The notes under the pieces were generated by a model, which was given only the letters and a program-made list of their open reading frames with translations, did no database searches and was not told where the DNA came from. DNA of 64,000 bases from Clostridiales bacterium (GTDB taxonomy: Bacteria > Bacillota > Clostridia > Monoglobales > Monoglobaceae): NCBI GenBank assembly GCA_016303265.1, contig JAEDLZ010000001.1, positions 14,125 through 78,124 of the forward strand, given 5' to 3'. The position numbers and the translations under genes are program-made. Below, in pieces: positions 43,901 to 53,245 of the stretch. The first letter of the stretch is position 1; every line of letters begins with the position of its first letter.

Positions 43901-45819
43901 TATACATTTCCTCCTTGTGCTAAAATTGCGTTTGTTAAATTGGTGATAACCTTGTTTATGTCCTGATAGTATGTTAAATCAATACTTGACGGCGATATGG
44001 TCGTTCCTGATGATACATTCATACCCGCTGAATTAGGTGCTGATAATTCAGGTACTGTTATGGGTTCCTCGCTTGGTGTAGCACGTATACAAATAATAAA
44101 CATAGGTGTTGTCGCTAAACGCTCTTTAAAGGCATCAACTGTTATTCCATCTTCTCGCCACATAATAGTCGCACGGGCGGCTGTCCAAGATGTAAGCCCC
44201 GTATAAGTACTATCAGAATATTTTCCAGGTTCAAAATTGCTAATATTTGATAAACAAGGATATCCTTCCCCGATAAGTGAATTTGAAATAGTTGTTACTA
44301 TAAGATTTTCGTAACCTGATAATGTTGACCAAGATGATGTTTGGCCAAATTTCGCATATATAACATTCCTAACAACCTTCTGATTTTCAAAATCCACATA
44401 ATCTGCATAGTCACCGACTTTTCTAAGCGGTGCATCAAGGTAAATATGCTTTGTTTCACCGCTGTATTGTTCATATTCTGTTGCGGTTAAATCTTTGGTT
44501 ATAATTATATCTTTTACCCATGTGCTTGCAGGACCTGTTCCATATGCCCAAGATATATTTTGAACAATTTTATTGGAGGCTGTAATAGTTCTACTGCTTT
44601 CAGGATAATACCAAGTATTAGCCACAACAGTTCCCACACAATATACCGTCGAATATGTTCCGTCAGTATAATTTACCCACAAGTAACAACCATTTTTATT
44701 ATCCATAGAATATTTTACTTTAAATAAAATTTTTAATTTACCAGTATAATTTTCTGTATTTTCCCACAATATTTGTTGATATGGCGTAGAAGATTTTTCC
44801 ACATAATAACTTCCGTCATCTTGTTTTACCCAACCTTGTTCAGGCAATATGGTTTCCATATCAAACAAGTTTTTACCACACACCGTAACAGGCACATCAT
44901 ACTTACCATAATACTCACTTGATGTATCTGTTACCAAATCACCGACAGACTGAATTTCAATCGGATTGTCGGAGGTCGGCTCTCCGCTTTGATAGCTGTA
45001 TCCGTACACTTTATAGTTAGTAACGCTTTCCCCCTCCAAGTGGTCATTTACCGTCAAAGGATACCCCGAAACGGTGGTATGCGGTATGGATTTTGATTTT
45101 AATGTATCAATTTCCCCCTCAAGCTCAGCGTCTTTTGCTTCCCGCGCCGCCGCTTCGGCATTAGCGGCAGCGTCTGTATAGCTCTTTGAACTCTCTAAAG
45201 TATCGGCGTTTGCCTCATCAACATATTTTTTAGTCGCCGGGTTAAAATCTGCCGAAGGAGTATATTCTTCGGCATTGTCTTTTTTAAGAACATTTTCCAT
45301 AAACCCCGGAATATCATAATCCTCCAATGCGGAAATAATATTGGAATATGCGCTTTCCGCTTCATTCTTTGCGATTTCTGCCGCACTTGCACTTGACTCG
45401 GCGCTTTTTTGCGCCTGAGCGACATAATCCTGTACGGAGGCGAGATAGATTTCCCACATATCGGGCGCTGGCGCAGAGGGCGCACTGCCCTCAGTGTACG
45501 CACCCTCGCCGACGGAAAGGCAGATAAGCCCGGTTGAAATGCGGCGAAAATCCTCTTCGGAGGCGTTTGTACCAAAAACTCCAAGATAGAAGGAACCGCT
45601 CTGATTTAGCACCTGAGCGGGAACCATACATTCGTCATCTGCAAGCGGAACCGATACGGCGGTATCATTGAAAGTGAAAACCGCAAACTTTGAGAGCCCC
45701 TGCCAGTCGGACGAGAGGAAATTGAATTTGCAAAGATAGTAGTTTTCGTTGCCGCTGTATGCGGCGAAGTCGGAATTTAAGGATAAAGAATCATTGGTAA
45801 TATTAAAATTAAAAATCAT
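43900..45819 (-). CDS. Baseplate/receptor-binding tail protein (BppU-like N-terminus)
   Basis: A 639-residue protein, the largest of the module. The N-terminal about 120 residues (FNITNDSLSLNSDFAAYSGN .. SDWQGLSKFAVFTF) look like the baseplate-anchor domain of BppU-type proteins. A helical Ala-rich region follows (VAQAQKSAESSASAAEIAKN), then a beta-rich C-terminal half with carbohydrate-binding-like segments (for example QQILWENTENYTGKLKILFK). It probably forms the host-contact fibre. The C-terminal half is visibly more AT-rich than the rest of the module, as if acquired separately. Confidence 0.78.
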   Translation of the reverse strand: MIFNFNITNDSLSLNSDFAAYSGNENYYLCKFNFLSSDWQGLSKFAVFTFNDTAVSVPLADDECMVPAQVLNQSGSFYLGVFGTNASEEDFRRISTGLICLSVGEGAYTEGSAPSAPAPDMWEIYLASVQDYVAQAQKSAESSASAAEIAKNEAESAYSNIISALEDYDIPGFMENVLKKDNAEEYTPSADFNPATKKYVDEANADTLESSKSYTDAAANAEAAAREAKDAELEGEIDTLKSKSIPHTTVSGYPLTVNDHLEGESVTNYKVYGYSYQSGEPTSDNPIEIQSVGDLVTDTSSEYYGKYDVPVTVCGKNLFDMETILPEQGWVKQDDGSYYVEKSSTPYQQILWENTENYTGKLKILFKVKYSMDNKNGCYLWVNYTDGTYSTVYCVGTVVANTWYYPESSRTITASNKIVQNISWAYGTGPASTWVKDIIITKDLTATEYEQYSGETKHIYLDAPLRKVGDYADYVDFENQKVVRNVIYAKFGQTSSWSTLSGYENLIVTTISNSLIGEGYPCLSNISNFEPGKYSDSTYTGLTSWTAARATIMWREDGITVDAFKERLATTPMFIICIRATPSEEPITVPELSAPNSAGMNVSSGTTISPSSIDLTYYQDINKVITNLTNAILAQGGNV

Positions 45820-45834
45820 AAAGCATCTCCTTAA

Positions 45835-46620
45835 TTAGAATAAAGTAAGTTTAAGAGTGTATATGACAGAAGATGTATAAGTGTAGCTCTGACCTACAGT
45901 TATATTTAAAGCGCCGTTTATAAACTTCGGAGTAAGAGTGCCGTAAGGGGTTGAAATAGAAGCAAACCCTGACCCGAGCGTTTTGAAGCCGTCGAGAAAA
46001 GAAAAGTCAAACACGCCCGTATCAAGATTATAGATACCGACAAAGGATTTACTTTCATCTGTAATAATAGCTGTGGAGTAAGCCGTGCCGATGTCGACAG
46101 AGGCAATAACGGAGCCGGCGGCGACTTTTCCTGCCCCTACCCAGGATAGGGTTGTATTTACAACAGGGCGTGTGCCGTAGTCAGCGATTTTTGATTTAGC
46201 CAAAGTGCGCTTATCGGTGATTTCCCCGTTTTCAACTTCTGCAAGCAGAACATAAGACTGAGTGCTATCGGGGAGCGAGGAGCTGCAAACGGGAATGTTT
46301 TGGTGAATAATATCGTTTAAAATATAAACATAGTGTTTGGTCTTTGCAGGAACGGAAAGAATCTCATCAGAAATAATGATATAGCTGCCGTCGGGCATAA
46401 TGACCGTACCTGGGCCGATGTTAATTTCGGACAGGTCGTCATTTGCCCAGGTAACGGCACAGCGGCTGTCGGCAAGAGTTACGCCGCTTTCGGCAACATT
46501 TGCCAGAATATCATTGGGAGATAAAGGAAGAACGCCGCTGCCGGTAATTGCGGAGATAACCTCGTTTATATCAGTGTTGCTGTAAGCAACATCATTTTTG
46601 AATTTACTTATGTAAGCCAT
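45835..46620 (-). CDS. Baseplate or tail-fibre protein
   Basis: A 261-residue beta-rich protein starting MAYISKFKNDVAYSNTDINE and containing GPGTVIMPDGSYIIISDEI. No catalytic motif. Position between the Gp37-like tail protein and the fibre suggests a distal tail or fibre-attachment part. Two bases separate it from the upstream gene. Family not recognised with certainty. Confidence 0.65.
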   Translation of the reverse strand: MAYISKFKNDVAYSNTDINEVISAITGSGVLPLSPNDILANVAESGVTLADSRCAVTWANDDLSEINIGPGTVIMPDGSYIIISDEILSVPAKTKHYVYILNDIIHQNIPVCSSSLPDSTQSYVLLAEVENGEITDKRTLAKSKIADYGTRPVVNTTLSWVGAGKVAAGSVIASVDIGTAYSTAIITDESKSFVGIYNLDTGVFDFSFLDGFKTLGSGFASISTPYGTLTPKFINGALNITVGQSYTYTSSVIYTLKLTLF

Positions 46621-46622
46621 AG

Positions 46623-47744
46623 TTAAATAACCTCCTCAAGAATTGGATTTTCGGAAGAGCCCGAGCTGTCGTTGTTAATGGTAATTTCGGTAAAGCGGCA
46701 GCAAACGGAAATAATTTCTTTGCCGTTAAAATATTGCACTTTAACAAAATCTCCGAGATTGTAATCCGTCATAAATTTAAGATTTTTGGCTTTAGCGTCA
46801 AAGAAGCGGGAGGGCTTGATATTTGCGAGATAAGCAGAAGCCTCAGCCTTTGAATTGGAGTCAGAGATGCAAAACCACTGGAATTTTGGATTACAGCTGT
46901 CATCCGGCATATAAACAAAAAAATCATCGGGCTTTTCGGAGCTGCCCTTTAGGCGACCGTCCTCGGTATTGCAGTAAATATAATCTCCCGGCTGCCAGGT
47001 AATATCAAAACGGGAGTATGAATCCGATGAAAAATTAACGCGGTAACACAATCCCATATTTGAACTTACATTATTTTGAAGCTCCGGGGAATTTGATCTG
47101 GGATTCCATGTACCGAGAACCGAAAAATGGTGTTTATAGCAAGCGGAGTTGGCAAGGTCCAGAATATCCTCAGATAATGAAGCGCTGTCTAAGGTGCAGT
47201 CGTTTTCGGAAACATAAAGAGGAAGCTCATCTCCCTTTAATATGTCAAGGAAAAGCGAATTGTCACTATGATCGAAACGGACAGTAAATCCGGCATTAAA
47301 CGGAGTAAGACAGCTCTTTAGCGAGTCTGAAAAATAAGTGACCTCCCCGGTTTCAAAATCGAAGGATTCGGAAAAATCGGCGCAATTTCCGAGGGAAATA
47401 TCACCCCCGAAGGAGGAGTCAAGCATATAAGATACAATGCTTTCCGCATTACCGGAAACGGAAACGGGAGGAATAATCATTTTTGATAAAAGCCAGCTAA
47501 GCGGCCTGCAATATATTGCGAAATCGTCGTCTGATTTTGAGCCGATAATAATGTCCTGAAATATGCCGTCCTGTTCCAAAAGGAGATATTGTTCGGAGAG
47601 AATAACGCTGACTAAAGGGTCGGTTTTGTCGACATGGAATTCAGAGTTTCCGATGCCGCAGAATTTAGCATTTCGGTAAGCGGAAATAATCTTATCGGAA
47701 TACCCCAGCAAATTACCGTTAAAGTCGAAAATGCGAATATCCAT
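46623..47744 (-). CDS. Tail protein, ReqiPepy6 Gp37-like family
   Basis: A 373-residue protein beginning MDIRIFDFNGNLLGYSDKII and containing YCRPLSWLLSKMIIPP and the long central GT..F beta region typical of the siphovirus Gp37-like (Tal-related) family. This forms the tip of the tail, downstream of Dit. The stop of the Dit gene overlaps its start. Confidence 0.78.
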   Translation of the reverse strand: MDIRIFDFNGNLLGYSDKIISAYRNAKFCGIGNSEFHVDKTDPLVSVILSEQYLLLEQDGIFQDIIIGSKSDDDFAIYCRPLSWLLSKMIIPPVSVSGNAESIVSYMLDSSFGGDISLGNCADFSESFDFETGEVTYFSDSLKSCLTPFNAGFTVRFDHSDNSLFLDILKGDELPLYVSENDCTLDSASLSEDILDLANSACYKHHFSVLGTWNPRSNSPELQNNVSSNMGLCYRVNFSSDSYSRFDITWQPGDYIYCNTEDGRLKGSSEKPDDFFVYMPDDSCNPKFQWFCISDSNSKAEASAYLANIKPSRFFDAKAKNLKFMTDYNLGDFVKVQYFNGKEIISVCCRFTEITINNDSSGSSENPILEEVI

Positions 47745-48646
47745 TAAAATACCCCCTCAATATATTGATTTTCGTATGAGATGCTGGCAGAAATACTGTT
47801 TCCGCTGCTAAGATTGTTCAAAATGATGCGGTTTGCTCCGGGTTCAATCCAGAAATCGGAAAGACTGGAATCCTCCGAGCGATAGGAGAGCAGATTTTGA
47901 CCGAGGTTGTTGGTTACGGAGCGGATATTTCCGTTTGAGCGCGAATCAAAACAAACAGTAACCGTTTCCCCGTCGGAGAGCGGATAATTTAAGGAGAACT
48001 TCTGAATAACTTCGGAGGAATTATATGGATTTACCCGGAGGATTTCAAAGCCGTTTGAATCTGCGGCAGAGCCGCTTGAGCAGATAGTAAAGGTGGGATA
48101 AGACTTAATATCGCCGGAATTTATAAGGAGCTTATCATTGGAGTGAGTGCCCCAAACGGATGGCCCATCAAGATTCCATGACTCACTTTCTTCGTCATAG
48201 ACAATATTACCCAAAGTCTCATAGCAGGATTCATAAATGGGCGAATGGTCGGAAAAATAAGGATTGTCACAGATAAACTGAACCGCAAAAGAGCGGAAGC
48301 GGGACCCGTGACGAATAAAGGAGTCCACCGAAATTTGATTAACCTCTATTCTCCGCTGAGAATTGTCAAAGAAGGTATAAAGCGTGCCGTTTTGAGAGAG
48401 AATACGATAAATTTCAGCGGTTTTTTGAGAGATGTTGCCGCCGACAATATCGAATGAAATTGTTATTGTTCGCGGAGCGAAATGGGAGGATACAGTTACC
48501 TGCCCGTCGAAGTCAAGATATTCCTGTGTACGGTAAACCTTATCGGGAGTCCCGAGCCCCGAGATTTCACGGACGGAAATTTCAGAGTTTCCGCTGCCCG
48601 AAAAGGTGATTTCGCCGAGATTATTTTTAAAAATGAGATAAAACAT
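47744..48646 (-). CDS. Distal tail protein (Dit, phage tail family)
   Basis: A 300-residue Dit-like protein. The N-terminal half has FSGSGNSEISVREISGLG and QVTVSSHFAPRTITISFDIV, the usual ring-forming domain of Sipho_tail proteins; the C-terminal galectin-like half follows FICDNPYFSDHSP. I place the start at ATG 48646 (AAGGGGGC upstream), which puts it two bases after the preceding stop. It is the adaptor between tail tube and baseplate. Confidence 0.84.
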   Translation of the reverse strand: MFYLIFKNNLGEITFSGSGNSEISVREISGLGTPDKVYRTQEYLDFDGQVTVSSHFAPRTITISFDIVGGNISQKTAEIYRILSQNGTLYTFFDNSQRRIEVNQISVDSFIRHGSRFRSFAVQFICDNPYFSDHSPIYESCYETLGNIVYDEESESWNLDGPSVWGTHSNDKLLINSGDIKSYPTFTICSSGSAADSNGFEILRVNPYNSSEVIQKFSLNYPLSDGETVTVCFDSRSNGNIRSVTNNLGQNLLSYRSEDSSLSDFWIEPGANRIILNNLSSGNSISASISYENQYIEGVF

Positions 48647-48648
48647 AA

Positions 48649-49713
48649 TTATTGCCCCCTTAGCCGAGAAAGATTGATAGCATTTTTCCATGCGGTAATC
48701 TGGTCGTAAGCCGATTCTTTTTCAGAGCCGACAGTAAAGTTTTGATTATAAGTGATGGAGGCGACGGCGTTTTCAGAGTTTTCGGAAGAAGCAGCGGGCG
48801 CCGAAACAGAGAGTGAAGAATTAAAATCGGAAATCATATTTCGGATATTTTCGAGCTGAATGTCAAGCTCATCAACAAAAGCCTGTCCGAAGTTTTCGGC
48901 GGATAAAGTGCCGCTCAAAGAGAAGTCCTCGGGAACCTCAAAGCCGATTTTTTCCAGTTGTTCTTTCATATATTCAGCGGTTTTGTCAACAGAAGACGCG
49001 AACTCGTCGGAGTAAAGCTCCTTAGATAGTTGCTGAGAAAGGCGTATATTTTCGGCCCACCCGCCCAGATAAGCCTGAAACTTAGTGTCATCTGCGCCCA
49101 TAAGAAGACGGGAAAAGGTAGTACCGTCCTCAATAGACATATCCGATATAGCGGAAAGAAATTCAGAAGATATTAAGGAGTCAAAGCCGCTTTCCTTGAT
49201 GCGGTCTTTGACCTGTTCAATGGCGTTGCAGTAGTTTTTAAGTTTGAGATTGGCGGCGGAAAAATCCGACAGAAGAGAGAAGCTTATGTCCTCTCCGTTG
49301 TCGCCGCCGCCGATAACCTTGTAGTTTGCAAATTTATTGCCGTAAGAGGCGAGCTTATCTTCAAACCTTTCCTGATTTTTGATAACCTCGCCCATAGTGT
49401 CGTCTGCGTAGTCGGCAATGGCGGAATAAGCGTCCACAGCGCTTTTCTTAAGAGCGTCAAAAATTTCCTTTTCCTGCTGAGCCAAAGACTTAAGATTGTC
49501 GAGATACTCAGCGTCGGCAATTTTCTGAAGCTTTAAAATTTCATCATTTTTAAGTTTTTCAACTCTGGCAGCATTTTTTGCAATACTGATTTGGTATTCG
49601 TAATCACGCTGAATTTTCTGTATGTTTGCAGCGCTTTCTTCCTTTTCAATACGCTGTTTTTCCTGCTCGTAGAGCCTTTGATATTTTAAAAGTTCGTTAA
49701 TGTCGTAAGCCAA
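48649..49713 (-). CDS. Short tape-measure-like tail protein
   Basis: A 354-residue protein in the tape-measure position, between Gp15 and Dit. Residues 1-110 are a long charged coiled coil (YQRLYEQEKQRIEKEESAAN .. KIQRDYEYQI), then mixed helical sequence and a conserved-looking end (ITYNQNFTVGSEKESAYDQI). No membrane segment, no peptidase domain. Tape-measure proteins of siphoviruses are usually 600-2000 residues; at about 0.15 nm per residue this one would set a tail of only about 50 nm. Identification rests on position and coiled-coil content. Confidence 0.6.
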   Translation of the reverse strand: MAYDINELLKYQRLYEQEKQRIEKEESAANIQKIQRDYEYQISIAKNAARVEKLKNDEILKLQKIADAEYLDNLKSLAQQEKEIFDALKKSAVDAYSAIADYADDTMGEVIKNQERFEDKLASYGNKFANYKVIGGGDNGEDISFSLLSDFSAANLKLKNYCNAIEQVKDRIKESGFDSLISSEFLSAISDMSIEDGTTFSRLLMGADDTKFQAYLGGWAENIRLSQQLSKELYSDEFASSVDKTAEYMKEQLEKIGFEVPEDFSLSGTLSAENFGQAFVDELDIQLENIRNMISDFNSSLSVSAPAASSENSENAVASITYNQNFTVGSEKESAYDQITAWKNAINLSRLRGQ

Positions 49714-49727
49714 ATAAAATCAACTCC

Positions 49728-50282
49728 TTAAAAAAGTTTGTCTATTTCGGAGGAAATAGAGCCGGAAGAAGCCGGAATACGATATAATTTCTTCATTTTA
49801 CGGATATAGCTCTTTTGTGTTTTGTCGCCAATATCCGATAAAGAAGTGCTGCGAATCCTGACAACTTCGGTAAATTTGCAGGGCGAAAGAGAATAAAAAA
49901 GCGATAAAAACCTCCACCAATGAAGATGGTCGGAGGTGAGGTCGATGCTGTATTGAGAAAGAAAGGCGGCGTATATGAGCCCGCTGTCGAAAGCGAAGTC
50001 GAACAAGGGCTCATTATTTTTAGCAGCCTTTTTTCCGCCGCCCGTATTATAAAAAGGAGAAAGAAAATTCATAATGGAAGAAAGTGTTTCGTCAACAGAA
50101 GAAGGAATGACCTTCGACGCAAAAATAAGAGAGTAACATTTGAGAAGCTTGTCTGCGGCAGAAAAATCCGATGACAGGATTTCCTCAATCTGAATCCAGA
50201 TACGAAAATCCGTGTTAATGGGATAATTGATGCCGCAAACCGAGATAGAATAAGGAAGAGCTTCGGTTAAAAGGTTAATCAT
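49728..50282 (-). CDS. Bacteriophage Gp15-like tail assembly protein
   Basis: A 184-residue protein with ALPYSISVCGINYPINTDFR .. WIQIEEIL and the HLHWWRFLSLFYSLSPCKF block, which are diagnostic for the phage Gp15 family. These proteins sit between major tail protein and tape measure and are thought to be tail-assembly chaperones. It overlaps the tail-tube gene by four bases. Confidence 0.86.
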   Translation of the reverse strand: MINLLTEALPYSISVCGINYPINTDFRIWIQIEEILSSDFSAADKLLKCYSLIFASKVIPSSVDETLSSIMNFLSPFYNTGGGKKAAKNNEPLFDFAFDSGLIYAAFLSQYSIDLTSDHLHWWRFLSLFYSLSPCKFTEVVRIRSTSLSDIGDKTQKSYIRKMKKLYRIPASSGSISSEIDKLF

Positions 50283-50761
50283 ACTTCAGAAAAAACGCAG
50301 GTTTCCCAATCGTCGGCGGATGTTGCGCTGCCAATAACATTTTTACCGTTTGCCCGGAATGTACCGCTGTAATCATAAGCGTCGGTGTCGCTGCCCTCGC
50401 GTTCGGGGATAACGGACCAGCTGCGCAAAGCGGCAGAGCAAGTTCCGTCGCTGTTGGTTGAAAGGTCAACAAAGACCATATCAACAATAGCGTTATCACC
50501 AACGGATTCGCCGTCGGTAATACCGACAATAACGCCATGGGCAGCATTTTCATTGTCATAGTCAAAACTGTAGGAAATGCTTGGAGCATAGCTTACAACA
50601 TCGTTGCGTTCAAAATCCTCATCAATGTACTGCCGTGAATAATTGACAGGATTTTTGCTAACTGAAAATTCAGTAAAATTTTTAAGACGGTGATAAACCA
50701 CACTGTCGCCGGATTTAGCACCGAGAAAAGCGAGTTTATCGCTTCGTTTGAGTTTACTCAT
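50279..50761 (-). CDS. Major tail tube protein
   Basis: A 160-residue protein starting MSKLKRSDKLAFLGAKSGDS, with a beta-rich core (SYSFDYDNENAAHGVIVGIT) and YDYSGTFRANGKNVIGSA near the end. Size, position before Gp15 and fold pattern fit a siphoviral tail tube subunit. AAACTCAAACG upstream; spacing 63 bases from the previous gene. Confidence 0.8.
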   Translation of the reverse strand: MSKLKRSDKLAFLGAKSGDSVVYHRLKNFTEFSVSKNPVNYSRQYIDEDFERNDVVSYAPSISYSFDYDNENAAHGVIVGITDGESVGDNAIVDMVFVDLSTNSDGTCSAALRSWSVIPEREGSDTDAYDYSGTFRANGKNVIGSATSADDWETCVFSEV

Positions 50762-50824
50762 AGAACCAAAACCTTTCTGTCCGCAAAAAATTGTGAGTGC
50801 CGTATATGCGGACCAATACGGAAA

Positions 50825-51220
50825 CTAATCGGAATAAACAAAGCGGCATAAAATCTCGAAACGGGATGAAGAAGATGATGAAGAGGCTATGCCGCTGCTT
50901 TTTAAAATTGATAAGGAAACAGGGGTGAATCCATCGGGAAGAGTAGGAAACGAATGTTTTAAGTTGACGGATTCGACCCATTTTGAAATATCAAAGTAGA
51001 GAGAAGAACTGTCCTCGCCGTCAGATGGAAGACGGAAAGAGAGCTTAAAAACGGATTGAAAAATACCGCCCCCATCAGTGTATTGCTTAATATAAGGCTC
51101 AGCGGAAACGGCGTCAATAGAAACCGAGCCAAAGGAAGGGGCAAGATAGTTGACAGCAATTTTTCTGCCCGAAAGAGCGGGGCAGAGTGAAAAGAAATCA
51201 GAAAGAATGTCAAGAAACAT
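50825..51220 (-). CDS. Minor capsid / tail terminator-like protein
   Basis: A 131-residue protein (MFLDILSDFFSLCPALSGRK .. CRFVYSD) with a Ser-rich run near the C-terminus (SSGIASSSSSSSRF). Position between the connectors and tail tube, and size, suit a tail terminator or minor capsid protein. No motif gives a firmer call. Confidence 0.65.
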   Translation of the reverse strand: MFLDILSDFFSLCPALSGRKIAVNYLAPSFGSVSIDAVSAEPYIKQYTDGGGIFQSVFKLSFRLPSDGEDSSSLYFDISKWVESVNLKHSFPTLPDGFTPVSLSILKSSGIASSSSSSSRFEILCRFVYSD

Positions 51221-51235
51221 AAACGACCTCCAAAA

Positions 51236-51547
51236 TCAGGCGCAGATGATTTTAAGGTGAGGAGAAGAGCCGAATTTATTACGGCAAAACGCCGTGACCT
51301 TAAGACAAAGTGTTTTGTCGGGAACTGCCGCCCGGGAATTTTCAAGGCAGATGTAATCACCGATTGCAATATCAGAATCGGCATAATAGGGGATACGGAT
51401 GACGCAGTAATTGTCGGATGCAAAGCTGCATTTTGAGGATTCCGAGCCGAATTTTCTGTAAATCCCCGCACATGGGAAGAATGAGCGGACCCATTCTTCG
51501 TTTTTTTCATTGTAGTGATAAAGTGAAACACAGCCGTTAGAAAACAC
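51236..51547 (-). CDS. Phage head-tail joining protein (small, Cys-containing)
   Basis: A 103-residue protein beginning MFSNGCVSLYHYNEKNEEWV. It resembles small head-closure proteins in Firmicute prophages, where the sequence pattern (VTLYN.. W.. VSWFG) is common. It directly follows the connector gene (adjacent bases). Confidence 0.6.
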   Translation of the reverse strand: MFSNGCVSLYHYNEKNEEWVRSFFPCAGIYRKFGSESSKCSFASDNYCVIRIPYYADSDIAIGDYICLENSRAAVPDKTLCLKVTAFCRNKFGSSPHLKIICA

Positions 51548-51874
51548 TTAATATTCCCCCTTGAATAAAAGACCCGTATCGCCGAGATAAAGCTCGGCAA
51601 TCTGATAAAGCTCCTCAAAAATGGAGTTGTCTGAGTATGTGACGGAATATCCGTCGGTATTTTCGCTTTTTATCCCAAAGGCGCTTTGGCGGCGGAAGAA
51701 CACCTCCGCCATTTCACATAAAGCGAAAGAAACATTGCGCTTGTAATCTTCGGGAATCTCTCGTGAAAAGGTAACTTTTTTAAGATAGGTCTGCGCCTTG
51801 AATAAAAAACGGTTGAAAAGCTCCGGAGGAATGAGAGTACCTCCGAAATTAGATTTATAAAAGCTGTAATTCAT
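51548..51874 (-). CDS. Head-tail connector (gp6-like)
   Basis: A 108-residue helical protein: YGGTLIPPELFNRF-like opening (NFGGTLIPPELFNRFLFKAQ), CEMAEVFFRRQS and a C-terminal YQIAELYLGDTGLL. The layout matches Gp6-type connectors that bind the portal. It follows the capsid gene after 12 bases. Confidence 0.72.
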   Translation of the reverse strand: MNYSFYKSNFGGTLIPPELFNRFLFKAQTYLKKVTFSREIPEDYKRNVSFALCEMAEVFFRRQSAFGIKSENTDGYSVTYSDNSIFEELYQIAELYLGDTGLLFKGEY

Positions 51875-51886
51875 AATCGGTCAGCC

Positions 51887-52774
51887 CTAATTGTTACTGC
51901 TTGTATCGGCTGTAGAGTCAGCAGCTTCGGCGGCGAAGTGAGCCAGAACAACCTTAGAAGCGTTGGAAAGAGCAACGGTGTAGAACTTGTCGGCAGAGAT
52001 AGCAGTAGTGCGGGACAAGGTGTTTCTTTCCGTTTCTACATTTGTATCACGCTTTAAGTAAATAGTGAGAGCAGGGGCGTCGTCCTCGCAGCCGTCCTCC
52101 TGAAGCTTGATAATCGGGTTGATGTAGTAAGAATTGCTGTTGTCCGTCTTAACCTTTTTGGACATAACAATATGAATGTTGGCAATCATGCCGACCTCGC
52201 CGTATAAAACGGTGTCGCAGCTGTACTTGTCAGCAGAAATAAAAAGCTCGTTTTTGCGGAGCTGAGTCATCTGCTTGGGGTGTACAAACATAACCTTTTC
52301 CGAGTTAAGCTCCTCCTCAAACAGGTCAACAGCATTTACAATGTCGTTGTAGTTAATAATGGAAGCGGAGCCGTCATAAACGGTTGTAGCGGTAAGAAGG
52401 GCTGCCATGGCGTCCGAGTCCACCTTTGAGGCAATTGCCTTGGCAATCTGATTGTTGGCCTCGCCGACCGGATTGCCGTAGCCTGCCAGAACGACCTCGT
52501 CGGTAAGTTCAACCGCTTTCATAGCCTTCTTGATAGTGGCGGTTGTTGATGTAGCGGTGAGAGTGGAAGTAGAAGCGGTTTCGCCCTCGTCAACAAATTC
52601 GGCGTCACCGATATAAGCGTATTGAGGAACGGTAATAGTATCGCCGGGAACGCCCACCAATGTGTCGTCAACCTTAGCGAAAGGAGTAACAACGATTTTG
52701 TTTTCGATTTTTGCAGAAATCATATCCGCCATAACCTGCGGATTTATAAGATCTGAAATAGTAGTTGTAGCCAT
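51887..52774 (-). CDS. Major capsid protein, N4-gp56 / HK97-fold type
   Basis: A 295-residue protein: MATTTISDLINPQVMADMIS, PGDTITVPQYAYIGDAEFVD and EGETASTSTLTATSTTATIK are the conserved N-arm and E-loop region, and VMFVHPKQMTQLRKNELFIS lies in the P domain. This is the capsid type common in Firmicute siphoviruses that use a separate scaffolding protein. No prohead protease gene is present, in line with a capsid that does not need cleavage. Confidence 0.9.
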   Translation of the reverse strand: MATTTISDLINPQVMADMISAKIENKIVVTPFAKVDDTLVGVPGDTITVPQYAYIGDAEFVDEGETASTSTLTATSTTATIKKAMKAVELTDEVVLAGYGNPVGEANNQIAKAIASKVDSDAMAALLTATTVYDGSASIINYNDIVNAVDLFEEELNSEKVMFVHPKQMTQLRKNELFISADKYSCDTVLYGEVGMIANIHIVMSKKVKTDNSNSYYINPIIKLQEDGCEDDAPALTIYLKRDTNVETERNTLSRTTAISADKFYTVALSNASKVVLAHFAAEAADSTADTSSNN

Positions 52775-52798
52775 AAAAAATACCTCTTTTCTTAAAAA

Positions 52799-53245
52799 TT
52801 AGCCTATAAGCTGCTTGTAGAGAGTAGGATTAGTGGAATAGAGCCTAACCCTGTCCATATAAGACATTTTGTCAAAGCTCTTTTTAGAAATTTTGTTCTC
52901 GGATTTAACCTTTGCGGAAAAATGCGGAGCGGGCTGTTCATCCTCGAAAAGGAAAGGATTTTCCTGCCTGATTGCGGCAATTTGCTCTTTAAGACCGGAT
53001 ACTTCGCCGTTTTCAAAGACCAAAGCGTCCATATCGATAAGAGACTTCAAAAGCTCGGGATTTTTTGCTCCGCAGTTGTTTAAAACGGCGGAAACAGCCT
53101 GCTCGGCCTTGTAATCGTTAAGCGAAGCCCTGCCTTCGGCAAGACCTCTTTCATATTCGGCTTCAGAGGCGGCTTCAATTTCCTGAAGAAGAGCCGTCGC
53201 CTTATCTTCGTCAAGCCCGAGATTTGTTAAAAATTCGATAGTCAT
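52799..53245 (-). CDS. Phage scaffolding protein
   Basis: A 148-residue helical, acidic protein beginning MTIEFLTNLGLDEDKATALL with a coiled coil (QEIEAASEAEYERGLAEGRA) and a C-terminal SYMDRVRLYSTNPTLYKQL tail. This pattern is that of the GP20-type minor structural/scaffold proteins located between portal and capsid. It overlaps the portal stop by four bases. Confidence 0.84.
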   Translation of the reverse strand: MTIEFLTNLGLDEDKATALLQEIEAASEAEYERGLAEGRASLNDYKAEQAVSAVLNNCGAKNPELLKSLIDMDALVFENGEVSGLKEQIAAIRQENPFLFEDEQPAPHFSAKVKSENKISKKSFDKMSYMDRVRLYSTNPTLYKQLIG

